A stretch of 64,000 nt of DNA from Skeletonema tropicum (GCA_037178625.1 CM074144.1:868001-932000), one strand, 5' to 3'. Shown: positions 22,687 through 35,154, counted from the stretch's first letter. Translations and numbers: made by a program. Notes: generated by a model not told the origin, from the sequence alone.

Positions 22687-23918
22687 ATGACCTCCACCTC
22701 ACGCCTAATACGACAATGGTGGTCAGCAAGCGACTCAAAGATCCTCGCCCAATCCGAGAGTCGCCTCTTAAGCTCTCGTGAAACACACTCATGTTCGCAA
22801 AAAGTTCAACATTGGCGGACGTACTTGAATTCAACAAGGCACCAGCGGCAGCAGCTGGTCGCACCAGGCACATCCATCCAACCATCATTCTAACCCACGG
22901 CTTTGGATCTGGCCTAGGATTTTTCTACCGCAACATTAATGATTTACTCACAAGTGAAAAGGTATCACGTGTCATAGGCATAGATTGGCTTGGTATGGTC
23001 GGTTCCGATCGTCCGCCCTGCTGGGAGAGTCCCGTACGATCTCTATTTCAATCGTCTTCATCGTCAACCGACAATACTTACAGGATTTTCGTTCTGTAAT
23101 TCACGATTTACTCCGTCTCGTGCAGTGGACTTTTTTCTGGATCCAATGGAAGAATTATTACAATACAACAACAGCAATAATCATGGACATGGATTATACT
23201 TTCATCCAAAGAAAAGATATGTTTGGTAGGCCACTCGCTTGGTGGATATCTCGCTGCAAGATTTGCCATGCGTCACAACAATAACAATGATGCCATCCAT
23301 ATATCGAAACTCATCCTAGCAAGTCCTGCAGGCTTTCAACACCCACCTCCACCAGGACAACGTCTCCCCTCCTCAAATCTACCACCAGCCATGCGACTAT
23401 TAGATGCTCTATGGAGTGCCAATTTCACGCCTCAGCAAATAATTCGACTTGTGGGTGAGAAACGTGGTAGACGGATGGTGGAACGTGCCTTACGTTGGCG
23501 GATATCGCACCTATATCGCCTACCGCCTACCTATGTAGATCTGTTGGCTGAGTACTTTTATCATATTACAGTTGCACCGCCAAGCGGAGAGTATGCAATG
23601 AATTCATTATTGGAACCGGCTGTGGCGAGTGATGGGGGAGTAGCGGGAGTGTATGCAAGAGAATCATTTTGGGTGATGGAGTAATGACGAACGAGATGCT
23701 GTTGTCGCAGGAGAAAGAGTCCAAGATTGAATCTGTAAAGGTATTATTTGGAGATAGGGACTGGATGGATGTCGTTTAATCAGTCGGCCGCGGTCAAGGA
23801 AATGAAGGAGATGCAACATAAAATGGGTATTGATGCAAATGTTCATGTGTTGCCGGGGGCGGGGCATCATTAATATTTAGATAATGTCGATGAATTTTTG
23901 CGGCACGTTCTGGATTAA
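22687..23918 (+). pseudogene. ABHD5/CGI-58-like alpha/beta hydrolase, multiply frameshifted
   Basis: The family's landmarks occur in order but in changing frames: RLIRQWWSASDSKILAQSES (22700s); ILTHGFGSGLGFFYRNIN and GIDWLGMVGSDRP (22880-23010); AVDFFLDPMEELL (23120-23160); KICLVGHSLGGYLAARFAM with the GXSXG nucleophile elbow (23214-23270); ILASPAGF (23310s); VLFGDRDWMDV (23730-23770); and VHVLPGAGHH, whose final His region is followed directly by an in-frame TAA before YLDNVDEF. At least four shifts and one stop break it. Intact relatives are lipid-droplet or LPA-acyltransferase hydrolases. A single exon with several independent lesions argues for a pseudogene. Confidence 0.8.
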
Positions 23919-24711
23919 TGATTGTGAGCTCGACGACATCTGAGGCTGAGGAGCATCTGCGGTTGGTCCTCGTGTTACCTCCGGGAGGTCGACGTAAGGC
24001 AGGAGCAAAGAGAGAACTGACATACCAACTTGATGAACGGTTGGAGCGTGGCTGCGGCAAGAGGGGTCACATGACAGTGTAACAACGTTCCATGTCATCG
24101 ATCTCTTTCTCTCCAGCGGAGTACAAATGGCGTCACAGCTCGGAAAACATGCACGCTTTCCACTCTGCTGTCATACAAGTGCAGAGTATTGGATTATTGG
24201 ATGGACGCCTTTAAAGTACAAATTTTGGACATCTGAATTCTGATAACTTGCTGCTATCGGAGTTTGGGTGCAACATTTCGAAAATCCAGATAGGATGGAG
24301 CAAACTGATTCATCATACTCCCTATCAATCGCACTGTGGGAAGTGACCCGATTCCTATGCTTCTTCTAAAGGAAGTGGCCCGATTCATTATGTTTCATCT
24401 AAATAGATCGAGCTTCACACGAGTTATTATGGATTATGTCTGCTCTCTATTCAGGGTAGATAACATTATTAACAGGCAGTTTAGATTTTACACGAAGAAC
24501 CCACTGCTTATCTGACCTTGCAGCACCAAAACTTTTAGCATAAAAATATATCCAGAGCCATATAAATTTGATCTTTACAAGTTACATTACATCTTTACAA
24601 CCAACTCAATGGTAAGTATACTTCATAAATACTTCACAACCAACTTCGATCTCTGCAATTACTTATCCCCCTAAAGACATGAATCAGTTCACTTCACCTC
24701 TATATACTTAT
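23919..24711. other. Intergenic region
   Basis: Lies between the hydrolase pseudogene and the 3' end of the M11 peptidase gene. No gene recognised. An imperfect direct repeat (AAGTGACCCGATTC / AAGTGGCCCGATTC) occurs near 24340-24385. Confidence 0.5.
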
Positions 24712-27700
24712 TCACTGCCAAAGGCCAACTCGACTTTCATCGCCGGATCCCTTGCCTTTCCCTTTCTTCTCTCCGTCCTTCCCTTTTGCCTTTCCTTTCC
24801 CTCCTCCCTTTCCCTTCTCTTTTCCTTTCAATTTCGGTTTCTCAATACTCGCATTCATCTCATTGAGTTCCTTCTTCATCTCATCAGCTTCAGTGTCTTT
24901 CCAAGCTTCGATAATTTTACCTTGCTCATCATCGTGCCTGCCAAGGAAAGCTGCTTCGCTGCCACCTTGCATTGCGGGATTTGGTTTGACAGAAATGACC
25001 AAGTCATCTGTGTCATCGTAGTTACCAGACGTACAGCTATTCAAGCCGGGACTACCAGAACCATACATTATGTTCGCACGCACAGCTTGAAGCGATCCTT
25101 GGGGCAACGTAAACGATGCCGTCACTGTTTGAGCCCCACCATCTGGGCACGGTTGACGCTCTCCAATCTGAGTCCAGACAGGATTGGCAGCATCACTTGC
25201 ATAGTAAAAGTCTATGTAGTCGCTGGTTCCAATATCCCAGCACCATACATAAGGTTGGGGTGTGGGACTTGGAGTTGGATTTACAGTCGGAGGATTTGTT
25301 GGAGGATTTGTCGGAGGAGCTGTCGGAACGGAGGTTGGAAGTGGAGTTGGAGCCTTTGTCGTTGGAGCCGTGGTTGGAGAATTTGAGGGCTGGGGTGTAG
25401 GCGGCGCAGTAGGAATGGGCGTCGGCTGTGTAGTGGGAGGATTGGAAGGAGCTGGCGTTGGAGAGTTCGAAGGTTGGGGTGTGGGATTTGGAGTTGGATT
25501 TACAGTCGGAGGATTTGTTGGTGGGGCAGGTTGATTTGGTTTGACTGTGATTACCAAGTCGTCTACGTCGTCCCAGCCACCAGACGTGCAACTAGCTGCA
25601 CTCACAGGGGTAGGAGAACCATATATTGACATCAGATTAGCACGGACAGCTTGGATTGACCCCTGGGGCAAGGTATACGAAGCTGTAATGAGTTGCAGTC
25701 CTCCACCTGGACACTGTTGACGATCACCAATCTGATTCCAGACAGGATCTGAAGCGTCACTTGCATAATAAAAGTCGATATAGTTGCTGGTAGAATCATA
25801 ACACCACAGAATCGCTGAGACGGTAACATCATCACCCTCAGTGAAGTCATTGCCGCTGCCAGAGGTCTGTGCCACAACAATCCTGTCGATATGTTCATCT
25901 CTGCAGTAAGATCCAGCACTTCCGTCGATACAAGAGTTCAAGGTATTGGGTTGGTTGGGTTCATTACCGCCGCTTCTCATATTACCTCGGCCACCCAGGA
26001 GATCTCCTGAGTCACATGACGAACCAAAAGAGCATTTGGGAGCACCAAGGCCTGAGTCGTACGAAGCTGACTGGGGTCCACTTTGACCAACGTTGGTCGG
26101 CATTGGAGTGGGCGGGTTAGTTGGAGGTGGAGTGACTGTGCAGCCGCTGCCGAAATAGATCTTGACGTCAGCAGAATCATTGCCGTCAATACTGACAACT
26201 TCAACTGTCAGGGATTCGCCGCCAAAGTCTGAGTTGGTGTAACTTTCCCCAGAACTTAATTGACCAAGTTTTTTTGCATCGGAATAGAGTAGACCACCAC
26301 CACTGTTTACTTGTACAACAGTAACTAGATTTCCAGCCTCTCGGGTTCCCCTATTGATACCTTTCTGCGCGTTAAATGCAACGAAGATATCGGCTCTGGC
26401 ATTGATATCGAAATCGAATCCACCCAATAGATTAGTGATATTGGGTGGACTTACGACCTTGACGAGCACCTTGTTTGAAGTGGTGTTATAATCAGCAATT
26501 CCAGAAAGTGTTGTGACGAGGCAACCGTCTCCTAAGCTATACTTCAACGTCTTATCTCCATATGCCCCTTCTGGTCCGTACCAACCACTTACACTAGAAG
26601 CAACGATGACGATGTGAACAAAGCAGAGTTGCAGATAAGAAACACGAAGAAAATGAGAATATGTTACGAGATAATGACGTCTTTTCTCACCATTACTGGT
26701 CCTTCATCCTCACCGTAGCTAACGCCCATCATGCCAGATTTATCACCATTTCTTGCGGCTGAACTATCTGGATCTACATAACCCTCTCCTGAGTGACCGA
26801 AGTTGAGATTACTGGAACGAAGAGTAACGTGAGTATTGATTGAGCGAAGTAAAAACACAGAAGAACGAAAGCAAAGCAATATGACTTACTGCCCAAGCTC
26901 ATGCATTTGAGCAGAGGGGGAGTTACACCAACTGTCACTGTAGACAGACATCCAAGAATTGACGTTAGCGTAAGCTATGAATCCACTACCGTTACATTGT
27001 TTTACCCCGGGAGGTAAGCAGTCTGAAAAGTAAACAAGAGGAGGATGAGAGAAGGAGGGAGTTAGAATGAACTTTGAGCTGCAAAAAAGAGTTCGGCAAG
27101 GATGGATTAGGGCACACTCACACATCCAGTAGTCAGCAACACTATGCATGTCGCTACCAAAGATTTCCTTGATTTTGTTAGTCACAGCGTTATTGATAAG
27201 TGCATCGACACAGACACCGTCACCGTGTCCTCCTACTGAAACATCCACTGAAATCGTGACAACTCCATTTTCAATGGACACTCCTCCAGAACCAGGATGA
27301 CTGGCCAAGGGACTGAAAGTGAGTTGTCCGAATGAACACTGATCATAACCGACTGCGAGGTTGAATTGATCACCTCCCTCCCCGATGCCAAAGACCTTGC
27401 TGCGCAAATAAGCTTCAGAATTTGAGTACACAGCATCGGTAGTTTGTACCCTCACAGCAACGACGCTCTTGTTACCTATAGCAGGAGAATACAACAATTG
27501 GACGCAGCGCTGGCCAAGATCGTACTGCTGCTCTTCGGTCGTTCCCTCGAGGTTTCCATCAAAGAGATTCGTCGTCTTCATCTTGCTCTTTTTGCCTTCC
27601 TTTGAGGGCTTAATCTTTGCTCCATTCATCTTAGCCTTGGCAGTCTTTGTCCCAAGAGTAACTCCTTTAGGAATATTGACCAATTGGCCGGACTTGAGAC

Positions 27701-28131
27701 TCTTCAATTTCGATTCTTCAACATCAACATCATCGATCTCGTAGGTTAAGTCGTCGACCATGATGTTGTATGTTTCGTCGTGGCTGAAATCTTCATAGTC
27801 AATCAAGGTCGTAATAATGAAGAAAGATGATGAATATGATTAGAGTTAAAAGAGTATAAATAATAAAAGAGACTATAGAGCCAGCGTGGGAGACGATAAA
27901 TAATGGCAGATGGCGCAGACGACTTGGAATGATGAACTGTATATCAGTGTATCAGTATCACTCTCAACTTACAATCAAGAAAGTTCCGGACATGTCTTCA
28001 GTGATTTCGATGGTGTCTCCGATTTCAAATTCACCATCAACCCCGCGGAGTAATGACGCTTTGACATTGGTGGGGAAGAAGAAGAACGCTGTGGAAGTGG
28101 AAGCGATGAGCGTAACTTGGCGGATCTGCAT
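24712..28131 (-). CDS. Secreted gametolysin-like (peptidase M11) zinc metallopeptidase with C-terminal repeats
   Basis: Exons: 28131-27973 (signal peptide, MQIRQVTLIASTSTAFFFF); 27800-27122; 27022-26890; 26811-26691; about 26604-24712. Introns 27023-27121 and 26812-26889 are canonical and in frame. The third junction creates HELGHNLNFGH, the HExxHxxxxxH zinc site, followed by KSGMMGVSYGEDEGPVM, both M11 hallmarks. After the protease come a domain with two Pro/Thr-rich linkers, two copies of a ~80-residue module (each with YIDFYYASDA and a CTSG..DD.DDLVI ending) and a Lys/Gly-rich basic tail. M11 enzymes cleave extracellular-matrix proteins. The exon 1/2 junction lacks an AG acceptor (see findings), and the last exon's 5' edge is unresolved. 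Confidence 0.83.
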
Positions 28132-28366
28132 ACTGATGGCAAGAATAGATAGTGATGGATTATTGATTTGATTATTGGTATTGGTATTGGCGAACAGTCC
28201 AAGAGTGTGAAGGTCGCGGAAGGTCGGCTACAGCTACACCTCACGGCCCAAGCCAAGGTGGAGCGTTCGTGAATAAACGCTTCCGTCGAAGTACCTCGAA
28301 TTTGTTCACTTACATTTTGTATTAATTCCGCACGTAGAGGAACTAGTTTCGTGACCCATCATTTTT

Positions 28367-28857
28367 AGGGGCTACGTTGGGCACGGCTTTTCTGGCCACT
28401 GGTTCGGCACGCCCTATGATGTGACAATTTATGCCACGTCACCATACCACGCTCTCTCTATTAACCCTAAAAGGCAGAATTATCTTTCAACAAGAAGCAG
28501 TCTACAGAGCATCTCAGCACAAGAGTAGAGGGCCTTCCTTCCAGATGTAGCTATTTGCTGCATTTGCTGCAGCGGCCAATGACAAAAATAAAGTAAGCTA
28601 AGTGCTACAACCAGGCCTTAAGTTGTTAATACATCACCATGCAATCCGCACATTCTCAGGATATTAACAATGATAACAGTGGGGGGAGGTCGTCACCAAG
28701 CAATCTAATGAATCCTGGTCCTGCTTCTTCCTCTGGTGCGGGTATGTCAACCTCCACCTCCACAAACATGCAACACCAACATGACTCAGGCCCTGCTCCT
28801 AGCGCAATGCCACATTACAACAGCAACTTCACCACTTTGTTTCCTCTTCTGCCATCC
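28367..28857 (+). repeat. MULE left terminal inverted repeat
   Basis: About 491 bp, reverse complement of 35155-35643. It contains a duplicate of the transposase start (ATG at 28639, MQSAHSQDINND...), reading inward for 84 codons before a stop just past the repeat edge. Confidence 0.9.
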
Positions 28858-31800
28858 AATATTCGAAGAGAACTAATCTGCTGGATAGGCTAACACTACA
28901 GATCGCCAATGCACAGTGTCTGAAAATTAGAGAGTGAGAGATCATAACAAACTATACCTGAAGCTTTCAAGACGACATAACTGAGTCATTATAAAATTCT
29001 TCGACATATGCAGCTTTCAATAAGTCCTTCGTCTCATCAGTGCTAAGATTACAGAATCATTTTCCATGAAGAAACACGTAATGGCTACTACTTTGTCCTT
29101 CCAATGCCCACCTTGCAACTGTATCATGATCGAAATACATGGGTGGACAATCTTTCGTGGACAATCCCCTTAGAATGATATTCGCCTTGTACACCACTTT
29201 GTTCAAAACAGACACCTTTCCGACAACTTGAATCCCAATCGCATCCTTCGCAACACAAGGATCAACATCAGTTTGTGATTTTGTTTCGTCCAAAAACAGA
29301 ACAGTCTGAATCAATCCCCAAGTCGTTTTTGTTAATCTTTTCCCAATCAGCTTTGCAGCTGCGCAATTTGCCTTGTTGTGGCCTATACCCTTACAAAGAT
29401 CGCAAGTTGAATTGTGACGTTTGTTTGCAGTAACCACTGCTTCCACTCCACTTATCTTTCTTTTCGTGCAAGTTCCACCTTCGCCACGTTTCCTTGTAGA
29501 AGGAAGGATGCCTTGAGGGTTGTTGATGGTATTCTTACCATCTGCAACTGTAAGATCAAGGTACGACGCAGCTGCTCCTTTTAATTCTTCTTCCCCGACA
29601 TTTTGAATATTTGCAATCATGTAATTCAAAACTGGCAAAAGCTTAAGGTAGGTTTCTTTACTGCGTGATGCAATAGTGGCAAGCTGTTTTCCTTTGTCCA
29701 ACAGAGTATTGTGTATTGTAGTCGAACTCAAACGTGTCGCTTTCTTTGCTGTATAACGTTTTGCAATCAATGGGTGGGCAACAAGATCTGACACAATTTC
29801 ACCTACGCCTTCACCACCAAGTTGTACATTATCCATAGCATTAGTATCCAGCTCAACTGCACCAACGACTCCCTTCTCTTCTGGCAGATCAAGATCGGCA
29901 CCCCCAAAATCGGCGGCAGGAGTGTCATCAATGGATGAACCACCATTTCTTTATGGTGCTGAAGATATGGCAGGGATTGACTTCACTTCCGTATCATTAA
30001 GTTTCCAATGATTGTGAAACTGTGACTCATTGAATTCAAAATCGCATACTCGTTGGATGTGCTTGCATGGCTGTCCGCTATTGATGTCCCTTTTGCACCA
30101 CTTGCAGTAATACACACCATCTCTGAATTCTACGACCCTCCTTGGTTGTGTCACTCTATCTTGACCTTTTAAATAAACCAAATATGCCTTCGTCACACCT
30201 CTTGCCTGTTGCTCAGCAGAAAGTACTGCCATTTCCTCGTATGAGCTTCTAGGTTTGTCTTGATGAAGTTATCCACAACTTTGACAGAACATTTCATTGA
30301 ACATTCTTTAGCCGCTTTTGTTCGCATGCCTTGGACAGCATTATCGTAGACTGCAACACTTGCTTTGACTCGTTGCTTTCGTTCCTCAGAAGTCTTATCG
30401 TTATCTTTCTGAAGGTGTTGCTGAACGACGCCAGTAAAAGAATGAACTTGTCCTCCGAGATGACGGTGGAACGCGGAGAATGAACCCTCAACAACGGAAC
30501 TTGCCTCCATGTCCAATGTGAAGTTCTCAATTCTCCAAGGATTCCCCCACCGCTCTTTGGAAAGCGAAAGTTGCTGAAGGTATTCTGCAGCCCCTGGCCA
30601 TTTGCGGCATGCTTCATTCAAGCGAACATTCCATTCCTGTTTACATGTGGTGTTCTTCACGAGATATAGATACACAAAGGACTTGCAATCCGCATAGCCT
30701 GGGATGTGTTTCAAATTACGAGGGAAATATAGTGTCATGATATGCCATGTACAGACACCAAAGAATGTGACAGAAGGGAGAAATTGTTGTATAGGTCCCA
30801 CACCAACTCCTACGAAAACAGCAAAGAAATCGATCGTAAGCACGTTGCATGCAGTTGATATGGACACATGAACAATGGTGTTGTATACTTACCCAAATCT
30901 GACATGGTGGCTTTCACAACTTCAGCTGCAAAGGGTGACATTCCAACAAGGCTTTGCAGCACCCACGATACAGCTTCATTGCTAGCACACATAGTCATTG
31001 CTCCCATTACAGTTTGAGATTTGCCTTCATGATCTGAAACCATAACATTCCAAAAGCAAAAGTTGCTTGTATTGACACCACTCCTTGTGTCATCAATGAA
31101 TATCATAGCACCATGTCGGAGAAGTCTTGCCCTCATCCTACCGGTCTGCCATGCAGTTCCACTGAATCTGTTTTCTGAATCTGTTGAAACTAGACTGTCA
31201 TATCCATCTACTTCTTCCTTTAAACCTCTATGCAACATTATCAGGTTATCAATGCTGTCTTTACTCCCCGCAGAAATCTCCTTTGCTAAGTCTTCGTTAT
31301 GAAGATAGTCGGTCCATTGACCCATCTCCTCCTTAGAGCACTCATTTGGCTTCCAATCTTTTATGGGAACATCATTTAGAAGTCTGTAACGCAAATTGGT
31401 GGCCTCTTCCAGTGTGGCATCCAGAAATCCTGATTGAATCAACCAGCTTTTGACATCATCAGTGCCATATCTACGCGCTTTCACTTCTTTACGTAGGTGC
31501 GTTAAAGCATATTCAGGGTAGGTTCTCCCTGCTCTCTTCCGTAATGCGAAAATCATCTCTTGGTCGTCTCCACCATTGCAACCGTTTGTATGCTCTAGAG
31601 AGACAGATGTAATACGGACACTTTCATCATTACGGCATGCATCATTAGCCATTCTTTCATGTGCAGCATTGATATGCCACTCACAGCCAGTCTTCAGAGA
31701 ATCACGAGTTGGCTGGGCACCCTTGATCCCTTCTTTCTTTTGTGACGTGTGGTTTCCAGATCTAGGACAGGTGTATCGATATGAGATGTAATCATCTGCT

Positions 31801-32000
31801 TTCTTTCTTTTGTTTCCAGTTCTTTTTACGTTAGGAAACATCCGCTCAGATACGCAATAATCTTCCACTGCTTGTTTGAAGTGTTCGTGCGATGGAAACA
31901 CATCATTCTTCTTAAACGGTGCATTGGCAGTGGAGGTATTAGTGGATGTATTGGTGGCCAAATCTAATTCTGCCTCTTCTGTTGGCGAAGTTGTTGTGGT

Positions 32001-32131
32001 TGTTAGTATCCCAGATCTCCATGATGCAATACAGAGATGAAGGATGAAGGATAGGAAATAGAAATAGGAAATAGTGAGCTACTATGGAGTTATGGGCACT
32101 ACATACGTGTACTGGTATGGGTAACCTAACA
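32001..32131 (-). repeat. 3' LTR of the non-autonomous LTR element
   Basis: 131 bp, TG...CA ends, reads almost identical to 34119-34249. Confidence 0.88.
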
Positions 32132-32138
32132 CCCCCCC
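32132..32138 (-). promoter_or_regulatory. Polypurine tract of the LTR element
   Basis: Seven C on the plus strand (G7 on the coding strand), immediately adjacent to the 3' LTR. This is the expected second-strand primer. Confidence 0.75.
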
Positions 32139-34108
32139 ACACTTGCAGAATCTGAAGGACGTTCTGGGAGTGAAAGAGACTAGGTAACCATACCAAGTCA
32201 AATGATGGAGTGTGAAAAAAACTCGAAGTAGATCAGATTTGCTCCGTAAAAATAAAAAAAAGATCAACTGAAACGAAAGAGATTCGATGGTATTCCGAAG
32301 AATTATTTCAGATGATGTTCGCAGAGGTAGCTTGAGGTCTGTACCAGAAGGTAAAGTCACCAAAGTTACCTCCCCACAATTGGACATTCCGTAATATCCC
32401 AAAACGAAGTAGATTATCATAATGATCTAATCAAAATAATATTCCACTATCCAAAATCAGATGAGGCACTGGATCAAAATCCCTGGCGGCTGCTGGTTGT
32501 TGGTATCTCCGTGCGGTGTCAATGCTTTGGAGAAGTGCTCGATGTCGAGTTAGCACCTGATTTAATAAATATTGATAGAGTGTGTTCTCAGTCAGTTAAT
32601 TGAAGCAAGACGGAGGGTCTTGTAACTGTCGAACAGGATGATTGGGGATCAAAGTCAATACTTGTTGGCAGTGACTGATCGGCGGTCTCATTCAAGATAA
32701 GAACTCTTTCCCGAATTTGTCACGGAATTCAGAAATTGGATGTGGTCCCCTATTCGATGAAATTAATGCGGTGGACGGTGGGTGACAATTCGTTGCACGA
32801 AGCTGCTTTCGAAATCTGGAGGAGGACGTTTCCGATGGCTGCGGCAACGTGGTTTAGATGATAATGGATCAGAAGTGTTAGGGTTGATGTGTTGGTGCTA
32901 AGTTGTGGAGTCGATGTGGTGTGAATATTCGAAGGAGGTGAAATTCAGAAAAGTTCTTGGTGGTGATGGGTTTATTTGATGTAGGTCTGAATTATGATGG
33001 AGATTTATTGCGTTGCTTGGAAGAACGGTTCCTTGGACGCTTGGAACGTTGTCTCGGTGGAGGAAGTTGTTGCCCACTATTCCGAAGTGGACAATTCAAA
33101 GCAGCATGGGTTCCCTGATGGATCCATATCGTTACCTCGACACTGTCGATGCAGGAAGGTTTGAAATGTTGCAGCCCTCCTTGTGTTATCGATGGCAAGG
33201 ACAACTTTGAAATCTCTCCCCCGGCTCTAAATTCAAGATATTAATGAAGAGGCGAAATTGGGTGGAGGGAGAGATTCGACGATTGTTGTAATTAATTGAT
33301 AGATATAAATAGTAAATAGAAGATATCTTCGGTAATGTGCTGAGACCGAAGATCTTGGACTAGCAATCGTCGATTGGAGGTCAGTGTATTCGTAGACGAC
33401 CTCCAATAATTCGTGATGAGGGTGGGAGGTGTGTAAAATTATTAATAATACACACAGGCCGATGGATTGATTAATTGTTTGCTGGTGTTATTTTGGCGGA
33501 TCTGATAAGGATAACGTGTCTCCACCGCCACCACCGAAATGATGATAGGCGAAGAAAATAAACACCAACAAACAATGCTGAGGGTCTTGAAAAAAAGATT
33601 CCGGAGAGGACCCTCAAATAAATATTGGGTTGGTGGAGGGTATCAGACGATGGTGAAGCAGCGGCACCTGGTGAACCGTAGGTGCTCTCTTCCCTGGAGA
33701 GTTGGCCGCTGCCGATGAACGATGAAGCACCAATCGGCTGATGAAAGGACCACAGAATGATGTTGACGTGGCCCTTAGTTTATGGGAGGTTGGGTGGGAA
33801 ATGATAAGGAGGCGGTGGGCCGCTCTCAACTTATATTGTTGGCTAAGGAGGCGGTGGACCGCTCTCAACTTAGTGTTGGGTAAGGAGGCGGTGGACCGCT
33901 CTCAACTTACAGCAGGACTTTCCACCTGCCTATCCAGCAAAAGATATACTGGGCGCCGCTCTTAACTTGAACTTCAAGAAGGCAGCGTCGTCGCTGTTGT
34001 CGCGGAGCAGAAACGAGATTAAACCCCCCGTCCCCCCCTCCGTATTGACTGTGGGGCAATTGTGGGTGACTGATTTCCTGGATCTCCTGGTGACCTCAAT
34101 AAAGTAAA

Positions 34109-34118
34109 GGCCATAACC
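34109..34118 (-). promoter_or_regulatory. Putative primer-binding site (half initiator-tRNA type)
   Basis: GGTTATGGCC on the minus strand abuts the 5' LTR. It resembles the PBS of Ty5 and Drosophila copia, which pair with an internal fragment of initiator tRNA-Met (anticodon region) rather than the tRNA 3' end. Confidence 0.55.
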
Positions 34119-34249
34119 TATTAGTATCCCAGATCTCCATGATGCAATACAGAGATGAAGGATGAAGGATAGGAAATAGAAATAGGAAATAGTGAGCTAC
34201 TATGGAGTTATGGGCACTACATACGTGTACTGGTATGGGTAACCTAACA
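34119..34249 (-). repeat. 5' LTR of the non-autonomous LTR element
   Basis: 131 bp. Its inner end reads CTAATA where the other copy has CTAACA, so the terminal CA has mutated here. Confidence 0.88.
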
Positions 34250-34412
34250 GTGGTTGAGTTGCTGGGCATATCAATGGTGCCAGTCAATCCAACCAGATCC
34301 AATGGGGATTGCTGGACTTTGTTTTTACCACAATTTGATTCTGTAACGTGAACAAATTGTGATACATTTGAATGAAAAAGTATATTAGGAAGTGTATATG
34401 AAAATGGGGGCA

Positions 34413-34931
34413 TAAGCCCAGACAGTCTCCGTTCCCGCCACCAATTCGTCGGCCGGGCCCATTTTTTAGAGACCTCCACCATGGCGGCCGCCTGACTAGC
34501 CCATAACTTTAATTTCTACTATAACGGAGATATATGCTAAACCAATGATGCAGACCTGTAGAGTATACTTATGAGATCATATGGTATCCAAGAATCGTAC
34601 TTATATCTTATTTTCTCGCCGAGATATGCATTTTGGGGTTTACTATGGGCATGCCTGCCAAATTTGTCCATCAGTAAAGAGTAAAGTTAGACAAGCTCAT
34701 AGTAAACCCCAAAATGCATATCTCGGCGAGAAAATAAGATATTACTACGATTCTTTGATACCATATGCTCTCCTAAACATACTCTACAGGTAAGTATCAA
34801 TGGTATAGTATATATCTGCTTCATAATAAAAGTTATCGAGAATAAAATATAGGGGCTTATTAGGCGGCCGTCATGGTGGAGGTCTAAAAAAAATGGGCCC
34901 GGCCGACGGATTTGAGGTCTGTCTGGGCTTA
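34413..34931. mobile_element. Foldback MITE in the MULE intron
   Basis: About 519 bp forming an almost complete palindrome. The outer arms start TAAGCCCAGACAG; the inner arms include CGCCGAGATATGCATTTTGG in both orientations. A TA on each side suggests a TA target duplication. The loop has GCCTGCCAAATTTGT, also present in the element at 59450-59972, which marks a shared family. It lies wholly within transposase intron 1 (34341-34966). Confidence 0.8.
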
Positions 34932-35154
34932 TAGAACGAATGATTACTAACACGCTATGTACTCACCAAAAGAAGGAACGTTTTGCGTCGTATCAAGTGA
35001 TGCGCTTGGGTTTTGTTGAGGAATTAGATGTTGCTGTTGGTTTTGATAAAGCGATGCTTGATAGTGTGGGTGGAGAAAAGATGGAGGTGGAGGAAAATTG
35101 ATGGGAAAAAGATGCTGGTGCTGATGATGATTATAACTTGGCCACTGGTTGGAA

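Larger units (their letters stand above)
32001..34249 (-). mobile_element. Non-autonomous LTR retrotransposon (2.25 kb) inside the MULE transposase
   Basis: Two direct repeats of 131 bp (32001-32131 and 34119-34249), bounded by TGTTAG/CTAACA, are flanked by GTGGT on both sides (31996-32000 and 34250-34254), a 5-bp target duplication. In minus orientation the 5' LTR is followed at once by GGTTATGGCC, and a G7 purine tract directly precedes the 3' LTR. The ~2.0-kb interior has no gag or pol. It contains a short GGAGGCGGTGGRCCGCTCTC repeat near 33810-33900. Such elements (TRIM/LARD class) move with enzymes from other elements. Confidence 0.88.

Noticed and set aside
24679..25386. Plus-strand ORF of 235 codons
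   Set aside because: Antisense to the Lys/Gly and Pro-linker end of the M11 peptidase; its Leu/Phe/Ser richness reflects the complementary repeats.
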